Made by a program: the position numbers and the translations under genes. Source: Pusillimonas sp. T2 (GTDB lineage: Bacteria > Pseudomonadota > Gammaproteobacteria > Burkholderiales > Burkholderiaceae_B). Taken from it: a DNA stretch of 64,000 nt. The stretch spans positions 434,001 through 498,000 of the forward strand of contig NZ_NIQA01000001.1 in assembly GCF_002236805.1 (NCBI RefSeq), written 5' to 3'. This document shows, piece by piece, positions 53,720-62,808 of the stretch. Under the pieces are notes generated by a model that was not told the DNA's origin, made no database searches, and saw nothing but the letters and a program-made list of their open reading frames with translations. Numbering within the stretch: the stretch's first letter is position 1; every line of letters starts with the position of its first letter.

Positions 53720-56700
53720 TGTCTGCCCGTCACTACACCATCGCCTTAGGCCTTCTGGCCGTTCTGACAACTCAAAACACCTTTGCTCAGCAATCCTCTG
53801 TCGTAGGGTCGCTTGTAGAGCAAGGGCGCTACTGGCAATCGCGCGGTGACTATAAGCGCGCCGCCGAAGTCTGGGACAAACTGCTGGTCGCCAACCCCGG
53901 AAACCCTGATGCACTGTATGGTCTTGCACGGGCTGCCCTTGCGGCGAACGACCTGGTCTCTGCCAATAGCCTTCTAGAACGCCTGCGCGCAGCCTCGCCG
54001 CGAAGCAGCCTGCTCCCGCTTTTGGAACAAGAGGTATACCTGGCTCAACCAGGGCCGCGTGCAGAACTGGATAAGGCACGATCTTTAGCCGCGGCTCAAC
54101 AAATGGACGAAGCCATCGCACAATACGATAAAGTGTTGCGAGGCCAAAAACCCTTGGGCAGTCTGGCCCGTGAGTACTACAACTACTTAGGCTATAGCTC
54201 ACAAGGCCTGGAGCGATCGATCCAGGGCCTCGAAGAAATTACCCAGTCTTCTCCTGACAATCTGAACGATCAGCTATCGCTTGCAAAACAGCTAATACGC
54301 AGCCTGGATCGCCGCCAGGAAGGGCTGACCATGCTGGAGCGCCTGTCAAAACAGCCCGCAGTTGCGAGTGAAGCAACAGAAGCATGGCGCTCTGCCCTGA
54401 CCTGGATTGGCCCACCTCCGCCTGCCTATCGCGCAGCCTTCGAGGCCTATTTAAAGGCCAATCCAAGCGACGACGAAATCCGAAAAATCCTGAATTCGGC
54501 GCGCGCCAACGCCTCCAGCCCGACCAGCAATAACACCAAGCCATCAGAGCGAGCAGCCACCCCGCCGGCACAAAACCCTAAACTGGCGCGCGGATTCCAA
54601 CTTCTGGAGGCCGGCAACTTGGCTCAGGCCGAAGCCTCATTCCGGGAGGTTTTGCAGCGCGATCCTCGCGACGCGGATGCTCTTGGGGGTTTAGGGCTGA
54701 TTTACATGCAAAACAATGACTTTGCCCGGGCCGAAGAGCTGCTCGCGGTAGCGGCCAATCGCAAATCGGGTTGGAAACGAAGTCTGGGCGTGGTGAAGTA
54801 TTGGAAGCTGGTCAACGAGTCCAACACTGTCAGACAGCAAGGCAATACGGCCCAAGCACGCAGCCTTGCAGAGCAAGCCATCAAAATGGACAACAAAACC
54901 GCCGCTGCGCACAATGCGTTGGGTGGCGCCTATGCCAAAGAAGGGCAAAACGAAAAGGCAGCGCAGGCCTTCAGGCAGGCTCTAAAGGCCGATAGCGCCA
55001 ACCCGGAAGCCCTGCAAGGCTTAGCCGAAGCGCTGACCAACATGGGCTCGCTGGACGAAGCGGCCACCCTTGTCAATAAACTGTCTAGCAACCAACAACT
55101 TGACGCGTCGCAAGTTAGTAAATTGCGCGCCACCCTGACCACGAGCCGCGCACGACAAGCCATACAGCGCGGCGATACCGCCAACGCGCAACGCGCCCTG
55201 GAAGATGCACTTCGCGACGAACCGAACAACCCCTGGATAAGGCTGGAGCTGGCACGCCTTTACGCAAAAAACGGCGCCATCACCGAAGCCCGTGGTCTGG
55301 TTGACGGTTTGCTGCTCTCGCACCCGAACATGCCAGATGCACTGTACAGCAGCGCCTTGCTATCGTTAGAGCTGGGCGAATGGAACAACGCTTACAACAC
55401 ATTGCAACGTATCGCGCCAGCCGACCGAACGCGCGAGATGAGCGACTTACTGCAGCGCACCGGCATACAGGCTCAATCGGCACAGGCGGCCACACTGGCC
55501 TCTCAGGGCAAGCTTGCAGAGGCGCAAAGTCTGTTGCTTGGCCTGGAGCAATCTACCGCGAACGATCCGGGCCTGACCAGCGCCGTCGCTTCGGCCTGGG
55601 TCGATGCCGGTAACAGTGGCCGGGGCCTGGCGCTGATGCGCAAAACGCTGGAAAGCTCGGGCAGCAATAATCCGGATGCCCTGCTGGCTTACGCAGGACT
55701 GCTGCTGAAAACCGAGCAAGATGTTGAAGCGGCCGGCATAATGCGCAGCCTGCAGACTAAATCTCTAACGCCAAGCCAACAAGAGGCCTATAACAATCTG
55801 GCGATCTTGTACACAGTAAGACAGGCCGATCTGCTGCGGCAACGGGGCGACCTGGTTCGCGCCTACGACACACTCGCCCCCGTACTTTCACAACGGCCTA
55901 ACGACCCTGCGGCACTGGCGGCACTGGCCAGAATGTATGCCGACAACGGCGACCATCAACAAGCGTTTGACTACTACCAGCGTCTGCTAAAAGATGATCA
56001 GGATAATGCGTCGCTGCAGATTGCGGCGGCCATGGCGGCAACGCAACTAGGCGATAAGCAATATGCTGAACGCGCCATCAACCACGCGCTGAGCATTGCT
56101 CCGGACAACCCGGAAATTCTGGCCAATGCCGCTCGACTGTATCGGGCTCAAGGCAAGACCAGTAAAGCCATGGATTTATTCACCGCTGCTGTGGCCGCTG
56201 AAAACAAAAAGCTCCAGTTGGCATCGGTACAGCCAGTAGATCAGGCTCCAGCGCAACCTCAAACGCCGGCCTATATCAATCCATTCGCCCAAAAAGCGGC
56301 CGTACAACCGCCCGCATTACAAAACAACACGTTCCAACCCAAGACAACGCCGTCACAAGTTGCCATGCCCATGGCGACCCTACCTTTACCCGCAAACAAT
56401 TTGTCCGCTGCGGCTCCCACCCCAGTCTCGGCAACCGCGCCCGGGCCTGCAATATCGCTATTGCCACCGACACCCAACAACGCGGCCCAAAATATGGCGT
56501 TCGCGGCCCCTAACCCCACCCCTCCGGCGCCAGTTACGAATCAAGCCGCCGCTGAGATTGTGGCCTCCAGCAGACTTACTGCGCTTAATAAAGAGCTCGC
56601 CGACCTTCGAGACTTGCGCAACCCCGAAGTCAAACTGGCAACGACTGGCCGCAGCAATAACGGGGAAAGCGGGCTGAGCAAGTTGACCGACATGCAAACG

Positions 56701-57825
56701 TCCCTATCCGTTCAAATGCCCGTGGGGGATGGCAAGCTGACACTCGAAGCGACTGCCGTCAAACTCAAGTCCGGTGAGATCAGCCAGAACTACTACAGTC
56801 TGGATCGCTTTGGTGGTGGGCCCGTAGCCATCTATGACGGTATTGCGCAAAGCGGCCAATGGGGTAATGCCCAGGCGCTGAACACGATTACACCCTCGGG
56901 TAAGCAACAAGACAGTGGCGTAGGTTTATCCGCTGCGTACGAATATCAGGGGCTGAAAGTCGATATAGGCACCACGCCTTTGGGGTTCATAAGAAACAAC
57001 ATCATCGGCGGCCTGAAGTACGACGGCATGCTCGATAGCCAGAACCGTAGCTGGTATAGCGTTGACGTCTCAAGACGCCCCGTTACCGATAGCCTAACCT
57101 CATTTGCCGGCGCCCACGACAGTCGAACCGACATGACTTGGGGTGGGGTTACCAGCACCGGCGTCCGACTTCAGGCGGGCCAAGACACCGATGACGTTGG
57201 GTATTACGGCTACGGCAGCTGGCACGCCCTGCGTGGCCATAACGTCGCCTCAAACTCACGCACCAACGTCGGCGCTGGCGTTTACTGGCATCTGGTACGC
57301 GAATCAGATCAACTGCTTACAGCAGGGCTGAACCTCGACGCCACGTTCTACGAAAAAAACCAACGGTTTTTCACTTATGGTCATGGCGGCTATTTCAGCC
57401 CGCAATCCATGTATTCGCTTAGCGTACCTATTACTTGGGCCCAGCGCAGCGGGCGCTTCTCGTACAAACTGCAGGGGTCCTTGGGCGTAGAGCACTTTGA
57501 AGAAAACGACGCCGATTACTTCCCGACTGACTCGTCACTGCAGGCGCGAGCACAAACGGCAACACAATATGCCCGCGCTTTGGGGCTGACAGGTGCAACC
57601 AGCGTGTATTCAGGGCAATCCAAAACAGGCTTGAGCTACAACCTCGCCGCCGCGGCTGAATACCGTCTGACGAACCATCTGGTACTAGGCAGCCAGTTAG
57701 GCCTGAATAACGCCAAAGACTACCGCCAATGGGCTGGCGGCCTTTACATGCGCTACACGTTCTACCCGAGCAATAAGGGCATGGACCTGCCTATTACCCC
57801 TTACCGTGGGCCATACGCCAACTAA
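53719..57825 (+). CDS. bcsC: Cellulose secretion outer-membrane protein BcsC
   Basis: Exporter of 1368 aa: signal peptide (cleavage near NTFA|QQS), a long array of TPR repeats (about residues 25-830; copies such as NPDALYGLARAALAAND), a Pro/Gln-rich linker (840-950) and a C-terminal BcsC beta-barrel (about 1000-1368) through which the chain leaves the cell. ATG 53719 overlaps the bcsZ stop by one base (TAATG); an upstream in-frame ATG at 53707 would add four residues. The length agrees with E. coli BcsC plus a longer linker. Confidence 0.94.
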   Translation: MSARHYTIALGLLAVLTTQNTFAQQSSVVGSLVEQGRYWQSRGDYKRAAEVWDKLLVANPGNPDALYGLARAALAANDLVSANSLLERLRAASPRSSLLPLLEQEVYLAQPGPRAELDKARSLAAAQQMDEAIAQYDKVLRGQKPLGSLAREYYNYLGYSSQGLERSIQGLEEITQSSPDNLNDQLSLAKQLIRSLDRRQEGLTMLERLSKQPAVASEATEAWRSALTWIGPPPPAYRAAFEAYLKANPSDDEIRKILNSARANASSPTSNNTKPSERAATPPAQNPKLARGFQLLEAGNLAQAEASFREVLQRDPRDADALGGLGLIYMQNNDFARAEELLAVAANRKSGWKRSLGVVKYWKLVNESNTVRQQGNTAQARSLAEQAIKMDNKTAAAHNALGGAYAKEGQNEKAAQAFRQALKADSANPEALQGLAEALTNMGSLDEAATLVNKLSSNQQLDASQVSKLRATLTTSRARQAIQRGDTANAQRALEDALRDEPNNPWIRLELARLYAKNGAITEARGLVDGLLLSHPNMPDALYSSALLSLELGEWNNAYNTLQRIAPADRTREMSDLLQRTGIQAQSAQAATLASQGKLAEAQSLLLGLEQSTANDPGLTSAVASAWVDAGNSGRGLALMRKTLESSGSNNPDALLAYAGLLLKTEQDVEAAGIMRSLQTKSLTPSQQEAYNNLAILYTVRQADLLRQRGDLVRAYDTLAPVLSQRPNDPAALAALARMYADNGDHQQAFDYYQRLLKDDQDNASLQIAAAMAATQLGDKQYAERAINHALSIAPDNPEILANAARLYRAQGKTSKAMDLFTAAVAAENKKLQLASVQPVDQAPAQPQTPAYINPFAQKAAVQPPALQNNTFQPKTTPSQVAMPMATLPLPANNLSAAAPTPVSATAPGPAISLLPPTPNNAAQNMAFAAPNPTPPAPVTNQAAAEIVASSRLTALNKELADLRDLRNPEVKLATTGRSNNGESGLSKLTDMQTSLSVQMPVGDGKLTLEATAVKLKSGEISQNYYSLDRFGGGPVAIYDGIAQSGQWGNAQALNTITPSGKQQDSGVGLSAAYEYQGLKVDIGTTPLGFIRNNIIGGLKYDGMLDSQNRSWYSVDVSRRPVTDSLTSFAGAHDSRTDMTWGGVTSTGVRLQAGQDTDDVGYYGYGSWHALRGHNVASNSRTNVGAGVYWHLVRESDQLLTAGLNLDATFYEKNQRFFTYGHGGYFSPQSMYSLSVPITWAQRSGRFSYKLQGSLGVEHFEENDADYFPTDSSLQARAQTATQYARALGLTGATSVYSGQSKTGLSYNLAAAAEYRLTNHLVLGSQLGLNNAKDYRQWAGGLYMRYTFYPSNKGMDLPITPYRGPYAN

Positions 57826-57861
57826 CGCTTTTTTATATTGCGCTAATCGAAGAGGTTTTAC

Positions 57862-58521
57862 ATGATCACATCCATCTTAGCGGGCCTGACTATTTTAATT
57901 ATTGGCGACAGCCATCTGACAGCACCCGGCTATCTGATAACGACATTGCACGATGGACTAACCAAACAAGGCGCGATCGTGCACACCATCGGTGTGTGCG
58001 GATCCAACCCTGGCAGTTGGTTGCAAGCGACACCCGGCGACTGCGGTGAAGGCGAGCGCAAAGGCGATGCGCAGCCTACGTTTAAGGCCAGCGGCGCCCA
58101 AACTCGGCCTATTGCCAACCTAATCACCCAAAACAAGCCCGATCTTGTTGTGGTCGTCATGGGGGACACCATGGCCGGCTACGACAAAAGCAATTTCATG
58201 AAAACCTGGGCCTGGCAAAACACAACGCAGCTGACTAAAGCCATTTCCTCCAGCGGCACCGCGTGCGTCTGGATCGGGCCTGCCTGGGGAACCGAGGGGG
58301 GCAAATACCAGAAAAGTTTTGCGCGTGTGAAACAGGTTTCTGGGTTCTTGGCGACTAACGTCAAACCCTGCAGCTATATCGACTCACTCAAGTTCTCCAA
58401 GCCAGGAGAATGGGCAACCGTCGACGGCCAGCACTTTACCGCATCAGGCTACCAGCAATGGGGTAAGGCGCTCACCCAGGCGATTTCAACAGACCCCGTT
58501 GTGCAAAAGCTCAAAAGGTAG
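57862..58521 (+). CDS. SGNH/GDSL-type hydrolase of the cellulose acetylation module
   Basis: Enzyme of 219 aa with the SGNH catalytic set: GDSH with Ser17, a Gly in the CGSNPG block, and Asp188/His191 in VDGQHFT. Its place behind bcsC and before AlgF/AlgI/AlgJ-like genes is like that of WssF in Pseudomonas. It probably transfers or removes acetyl groups. Oddly, the active serine is only 17 residues from the start and there is no clear cleavable signal peptide; a TAA 18 bp upstream prevents a longer form. GAGG precedes the ATG. Confidence 0.75.
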   Translation: MITSILAGLTILIIGDSHLTAPGYLITTLHDGLTKQGAIVHTIGVCGSNPGSWLQATPGDCGEGERKGDAQPTFKASGAQTRPIANLITQNKPDLVVVVMGDTMAGYDKSNFMKTWAWQNTTQLTKAISSSGTACVWIGPAWGTEGGKYQKSFARVKQVSGFLATNVKPCSYIDSLKFSKPGEWATVDGQHFTASGYQQWGKALTQAISTDPVVQKLKR

Positions 58522-58526
58522 AAAAC

Positions 58527-59207
58527 ATGTTGCAGCACAAATTTCTGGCCGCCGCCATTGCCTGCCTGACGAGTTTGCCGCTATCGGCAACCGAGATTCC
58601 TTTATATGAAACAGGGCCAGCGGAAGATGCCGCTTTCATTCGTTTCGTAAACGGCACACAGGCATCGCTCAACATTGCTGGCGGGCAAGCTAAAAACGTC
58701 ATTCAGTTAACGTCCGACAAGCCGGTTTCCGATTTCGTTCCTGTCGCGGCAAACCGTCCCTTGAAGGGCGTCTTTGAACAAGACGGCACAAAAGCACCCT
58801 CCGAAACTGTGGTGAAACCAGGTGAGTTCGTAACGGTTGTCGCCGTACCCGACCAGACAAAAGGCCTCGCACTTCAGACTATCCGTGAGACGCCGGAAGA
58901 ATTCAACTCCCTAAAAGCCTCCCTGGCGCTTTACAACTTATCCAGCCAATGCGGTCAAGCAACGCTCAAGGTGTCAGGAAAAGACGTTGAAATTTTCAGC
59001 AATGTGGCGGCAGACACTGCATCGATTCGCCGCATGATCAACCCCATAAAGCTGGATGTGCAATTGCTTTGCAACGCAAAGCCCGTCGGCAAGCCCGTGT
59101 CGCTGGGGCAACTTTCTGCCGGCGAACGTTACACCTTATTTGTACTACCCGAAAACAGCGCTACGGGCACGCGCCTCTACCCCAGCACAGATACCATCAG
59201 TTTCTGA
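58527..59207 (+). CDS. AlgF-like periplasmic acetylation protein
   Basis: Protein of 226 aa with a signal peptide (cleavage near PLSA|TEI) followed by LYETGPAEDAAFIRFVNG, the start seen in AlgF-family proteins, which take part in polysaccharide O-acetylation (WssG in the cellulose operon of Pseudomonas fluorescens). Two beta-rich halves are likely. It lies five bases after the SGNH gene and four before the MBOAT gene. Confidence 0.85.
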   Translation: MLQHKFLAAAIACLTSLPLSATEIPLYETGPAEDAAFIRFVNGTQASLNIAGGQAKNVIQLTSDKPVSDFVPVAANRPLKGVFEQDGTKAPSETVVKPGEFVTVVAVPDQTKGLALQTIRETPEEFNSLKASLALYNLSSQCGQATLKVSGKDVEIFSNVAADTASIRRMINPIKLDVQLLCNAKPVGKPVSLGQLSAGERYTLFVLPENSATGTRLYPSTDTISF

Positions 59208-59211
59208 CAAC

Positions 59212-60630
59212 ATGGTTTTCACTTCGCTCGAATTCCTTACGCTATTTCTGCCGGGATTCTTTGGTATCTACCTGGTAACGCCAGCCGCTTGGCGCAACCG
59301 TGTGCTTTTACTTGGCAGTTGGTTCTTCTACGCCTGGTGGAGCCCTGTATTTCTTAGCTTACTGATTATCGTCACAGGTATTGCATGGTTTGGCGGTCTG
59401 CTCATACAGCAGGCATCCGAACACCACAACCAGCAACGTGCCAAACATTGGTTGATCCTGCTCATCACCATCAATGTTGGCATTCTGTGCTGGTTCAAGT
59501 ATGCAAATATTGTCGTTGCCACCTACAACCAGACCGCACTCTGGGTGGGGGCTATGCCGGTGACATGGCAAAAAGTACTGCTGCCTGCAGGACTTTCATT
59601 TTTCGTTTTGCAAGCGGTGTCGTATCTCATCGACGTCAAGCGCAACACCATTAAAGCGCAGCCTAGCTTTGTCGATTTCGGTGCATACATCGCAATGTTT
59701 GGCCAACTGATTGCCGGACCGATTATCCGTTACGAATGGGTTCACACCGAACTGGCGCACCGCCCCATGAACTGGCCAAATTTTCGCCAGGGCGCACGCC
59801 GCTTCATGATCGGCATGAGCATGAAGGTGCTGGTCGCTGATACTTTAGCGCCCATTGCCGATATCGCGTTCGCGTTACCCGCTCCGTCTATGGCAGACGC
59901 CTGGTTGGGTTGCGGTGCCTACACGCTGCAGCTATTTTTCGACTTCGCCGGCTACAGCGCCATGGCTATTGGCCTGGGACAAATGATGGGGTTTCATTTC
60001 CCAGAGAACTTCAACAGCCCATACCTGGCTCGCAACATCCAAGATTTCTGGAGACGCTGGCACTTGTCGCTGTCCAGCTGGATCAGAGACTACCTATACA
60101 TCCCACTCGGAGGCAACCGCTATGGCGTGTATAAAACCTACCGGAACCTGCTGTTGACCATGGCCATTGCCGGCTTGTGGCACGGCGGCGACAGCTGGAA
60201 CTTTCTTTTCTGGGGCATTGCACATGGTGTAGCCCTGAGCGTGAACCGAATTTGGAACGAGGCCGGATGGCCGAGATTGCCATCGGCCTTGGCGCACGCC
60301 CTAACCCTGATCTTCGTCATGTTAGCCTGGACCCTATTCAGAGCGACCGACTTTGATAACGCCATAGCCATGTATCAAGGGCAATTTGGATTTAATGCGC
60401 TAGCACTCGGCAACGAGCTACGGCTCGCCTGGCGACCCGCCCACGGCATCGCCGCAATTTTAGGCATTGCCTGCGTCTTGTTCCCGTTAGCCCAGCCCTG
60501 GCTTGATCGACAGCCAGCGACCCAACGCCTGGCCAATATACGCGGGCTTTGGCCATTGGGCGCCTTCTTACTGTCTTACAGTCTGCTAGCCAGTCGCGGC
60601 TCCACCCCATTCTTGTATTTCCAATTCTAA
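59212..60630 (+). CDS. AlgI-like MBOAT O-acyltransferase
   Basis: Inner-membrane protein of 472 aa with about ten helices that passes acetyl groups into the periplasm for cellulose acetylation (WssH-like). LLGSWFFYAWWSP, YLIDVKRNTIK, QLIAGPIIRY, NIQDFWRRWHLSLSSWIRDYLYIPLGG and GLWHGGDSWNF are the AlgI/DltB motifs, with the catalytic His324 in the last. ATG 59212 gives the usual length; a longer in-frame reading from 59056 lies in the AlgF-like gene. Its stop overlaps the next start (TAATG). Confidence 0.93.
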   Translation: MVFTSLEFLTLFLPGFFGIYLVTPAAWRNRVLLLGSWFFYAWWSPVFLSLLIIVTGIAWFGGLLIQQASEHHNQQRAKHWLILLITINVGILCWFKYANIVVATYNQTALWVGAMPVTWQKVLLPAGLSFFVLQAVSYLIDVKRNTIKAQPSFVDFGAYIAMFGQLIAGPIIRYEWVHTELAHRPMNWPNFRQGARRFMIGMSMKVLVADTLAPIADIAFALPAPSMADAWLGCGAYTLQLFFDFAGYSAMAIGLGQMMGFHFPENFNSPYLARNIQDFWRRWHLSLSSWIRDYLYIPLGGNRYGVYKTYRNLLLTMAIAGLWHGGDSWNFLFWGIAHGVALSVNRIWNEAGWPRLPSALAHALTLIFVMLAWTLFRATDFDNAIAMYQGQFGFNALALGNELRLAWRPAHGIAAILGIACVLFPLAQPWLDRQPATQRLANIRGLWPLGAFLLSYSLLASRGSTPFLYFQF

Positions 60631-61772
60631 TGACGCCTGCCGATACGTCCGACCGCACGCAAGAGCGAATCGTTTCCAGGTCACTGGGCGGCACGATCGC
60701 GGCCATATGCATGGCCGCATTCATGCTTGTTGGTCTGCTCATAAATATTGTCGCGCTGTCTGAAGACTCAACAACAGATACAACCTCATATAGCTTGGCA
60801 GACATACTCGACGGGACAACAAGCCAGCAGATTGCTGATGAACTGGCCCAAACCGTACTTCCCAAAGAAGCGGCAAAACTGCAACGCGCAGTCAACTGGC
60901 TTGTTTTGGGAGACCTGGGTCCGAAAGTACGACGAGGTTGCAATAACTGGCTATTTCTGACCGATGAGCTCACGACCCATGCCGATGGCGACAAGGCCAG
61001 TCGAGTGCGAGCCACGCAAGTCGAAGCAGTACAGAAAATGCTGGCAAAGCAGGATATCCAGCTGATTGTCGCTGTAGTCCCCGACAAAAGCAGGATCATG
61101 CAGGACCAGTTATGCAGCCTCCAGCGACCGGCGATACTCGAAAACCGTGTGCAATCGTGGATTCAGCGACTACACGACAGCGGCATCGCGGCCGTTGACC
61201 TGTCGCAGCCCATGCAAACAAGCGCAAGCCCATCGTTTTTACGCACCGACACCCACTGGAACGCGACAGGGGCACAACTTGCCGCACAGGCCATTGCAGC
61301 CAAAGTAAAAGAACACTACGGTACGCCCCTCTTACCACGTCAAACGGTCGAGGTTCAAACGGCTCAGCCGCACATTCGTCCCGGCGATCTGGTTAGATTG
61401 GCAGGCGTAGATTGGCTACCAACCGCACTTCAGCCTAAAACCGAGGAAGTGGCCCAGTTAACGTTCAACGTCAAACAAGACCCCTTGGCCGATTCGGCCG
61501 ACGACTTATTCGGCGACGACAACTTACCTACCGTCGCACTCATTGGCAGCTCATTTTCTCGTACCTCACATTTTGACAATTTCCTGTCGCTTGCGCTCCA
61601 GACACCCATTGCGAATATGTCAAAAGATGGCGGCGCGTTCTCGGGGTCGGCAAATGACTACTTTCGCAGTCCAGCATACAAGCAAACGCCCCCAAAACTA
61701 GTCATCTGGGAAATACCCGAAAGAGACCTTCAAGCACCGTTGGACAAGGACGTGGCCATTTTGCCGCCATAA
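60630..61772 (+). CDS. AlgJ/AlgX-like SGNH acetyltransferase
   Basis: Protein of 380 aa anchored by an N-terminal helix (IAAICMAAFMLVGLLINIVAL), with an AlgX/AlgJ-type periplasmic domain. RGCNNWLFLTDE starts the domain; the catalytic Asp207/His209 are in RTDTHWNATG, and the Ser is in GSSFSRTSHF (about 307-308). It should move the acetyl group from the MBOAT protein to cellulose or another acceptor (WssI-like). ATG 60630 overlaps the previous stop by one base. It is the last tightly coupled gene of the locus. Confidence 0.88.
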   Translation: MTPADTSDRTQERIVSRSLGGTIAAICMAAFMLVGLLINIVALSEDSTTDTTSYSLADILDGTTSQQIADELAQTVLPKEAAKLQRAVNWLVLGDLGPKVRRGCNNWLFLTDELTTHADGDKASRVRATQVEAVQKMLAKQDIQLIVAVVPDKSRIMQDQLCSLQRPAILENRVQSWIQRLHDSGIAAVDLSQPMQTSASPSFLRTDTHWNATGAQLAAQAIAAKVKEHYGTPLLPRQTVEVQTAQPHIRPGDLVRLAGVDWLPTALQPKTEEVAQLTFNVKQDPLADSADDLFGDDNLPTVALIGSSFSRTSHFDNFLSLALQTPIANMSKDGGAFSGSANDYFRSPAYKQTPPKLVIWEIPERDLQAPLDKDVAILPP

Positions 61773-61867
61773 GCTTTAATATGCGGGGCGCTTGCCCTAG
61801 CGCTCACGATCGCTGTCGCACTCGTCACGTTCCGACATAGAACACCATGACCAAGAAATTAAAACGC

Positions 61868-61898
61868 CTGGCGTCCGACCTGCCAAATAAGACGCCAG
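61868..61898. repeat. Inverted repeat downstream of the acetylation genes
   Basis: Perfect 8-bp arms CTGGCGTC (61868-61875) and GACGCCAG (61891-61898) with a 15-nt loop, in the 164-bp gap between the AlgJ-like gene and the deacetylase. The plus side has no U-run; on the minus side a short GTTTTAATTT follows. It could be a weak terminator of the cellulose operon or an operator for the next gene. Confidence 0.45.
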
Positions 61899-61936
61899 TG
61901 CTAAGATAGCCTGCGAATCAACACTAACGGCCTACC

Positions 61937-62803
61937 ATGACTTTTTTTGCCGTACGCACACGCACGCAGTCCCGCTACCTGGCATGGGTGCTGCTTGTGC
62001 TTGCCCTAGGGCTTCATGCAGTCGCTCGGGCACAGCCTACAGTCGCCCTAACTTTCGACGATGGTTTCAACGCCGAGGGCAACAACCGCGTAGCCGCTCA
62101 ATACAACAAAGTCATACTAGATACGCTACGCAACAAAAACATCAAAGCCATGTTGTTTCCATTGGGTGCGCTTGCCGACAACCCCGACACGATGGCGCTA
62201 GTAAAGGCTTGGGGCAACCAGGGCCATGCCATTGGCAATCACACGTACTCCCATCAAGCCTTGAGTTCAACAAACACGCGTCGCTATCTCGAAGACATAA
62301 AACGCGCCGACCTCCTGCTAAGACAAGTTCCTGGCTGGTGCGCTCGGTTAAGGTTCCCTTATCTAGACGAAGGGAAAACACCCGAGCAGCGTGCAGAAGT
62401 ACTGCAATGGCTGGCAGCAGAAGGCTATGGCGTGGCGTCCGCTACGATTTCGTTGCCCGACTGGGAGCTGACCAAACAATACGAAACATTGCTGAACAAC
62501 GCGGACACTAGCGGTGCCAAAGCATTTTTGAATGACTATACAAAACAAGTCATCACGCAGGCCCGAGCTCAGGAAAATTACTGGCAAGGCCTCTTGAAAC
62601 GCAGCCCAGCGCACGTTTTATTGCTACATGCCAATCCGCTCAATGCCGACGCATTACCTAGTATCATCGACGCCCTGCGGCAAGACGGATGGCACTTCGT
62701 TACCCCAGCCAGTGCCTTTGCAGACCCCATCTACCAACGCGCTTTGCCAGCGTCGTCTGCCAATGATCCAGCCGTAACGTTACCCACGCCCATGTGTAAC
62801 TAG
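61937..62803 (+). CDS. Secreted polysaccharide deacetylase, NodB/CE4 family
   Basis: Enzyme of 288 aa with a signal peptide (cleavage near ARAQ|PTV). CE4 motifs are complete: TFDDGF (D41, D42), NHTYSH (H102, H106), RFPY, and LLLHAN near the C-terminus. CE4 enzymes remove N- or O-acetyl groups from glycans. Next to an acetylation module it could edit acetylated cellulose, but the following WecG-type gene (five bases away) suggests it may instead serve a different polysaccharide. Confidence 0.86.
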   Translation: MTFFAVRTRTQSRYLAWVLLVLALGLHAVARAQPTVALTFDDGFNAEGNNRVAAQYNKVILDTLRNKNIKAMLFPLGALADNPDTMALVKAWGNQGHAIGNHTYSHQALSSTNTRRYLEDIKRADLLLRQVPGWCARLRFPYLDEGKTPEQRAEVLQWLAAEGYGVASATISLPDWELTKQYETLLNNADTSGAKAFLNDYTKQVITQARAQENYWQGLLKRSPAHVLLLHANPLNADALPSIIDALRQDGWHFVTPASAFADPIYQRALPASSANDPAVTLPTPMCN

Positions 62804-62808
62804 CGCCA

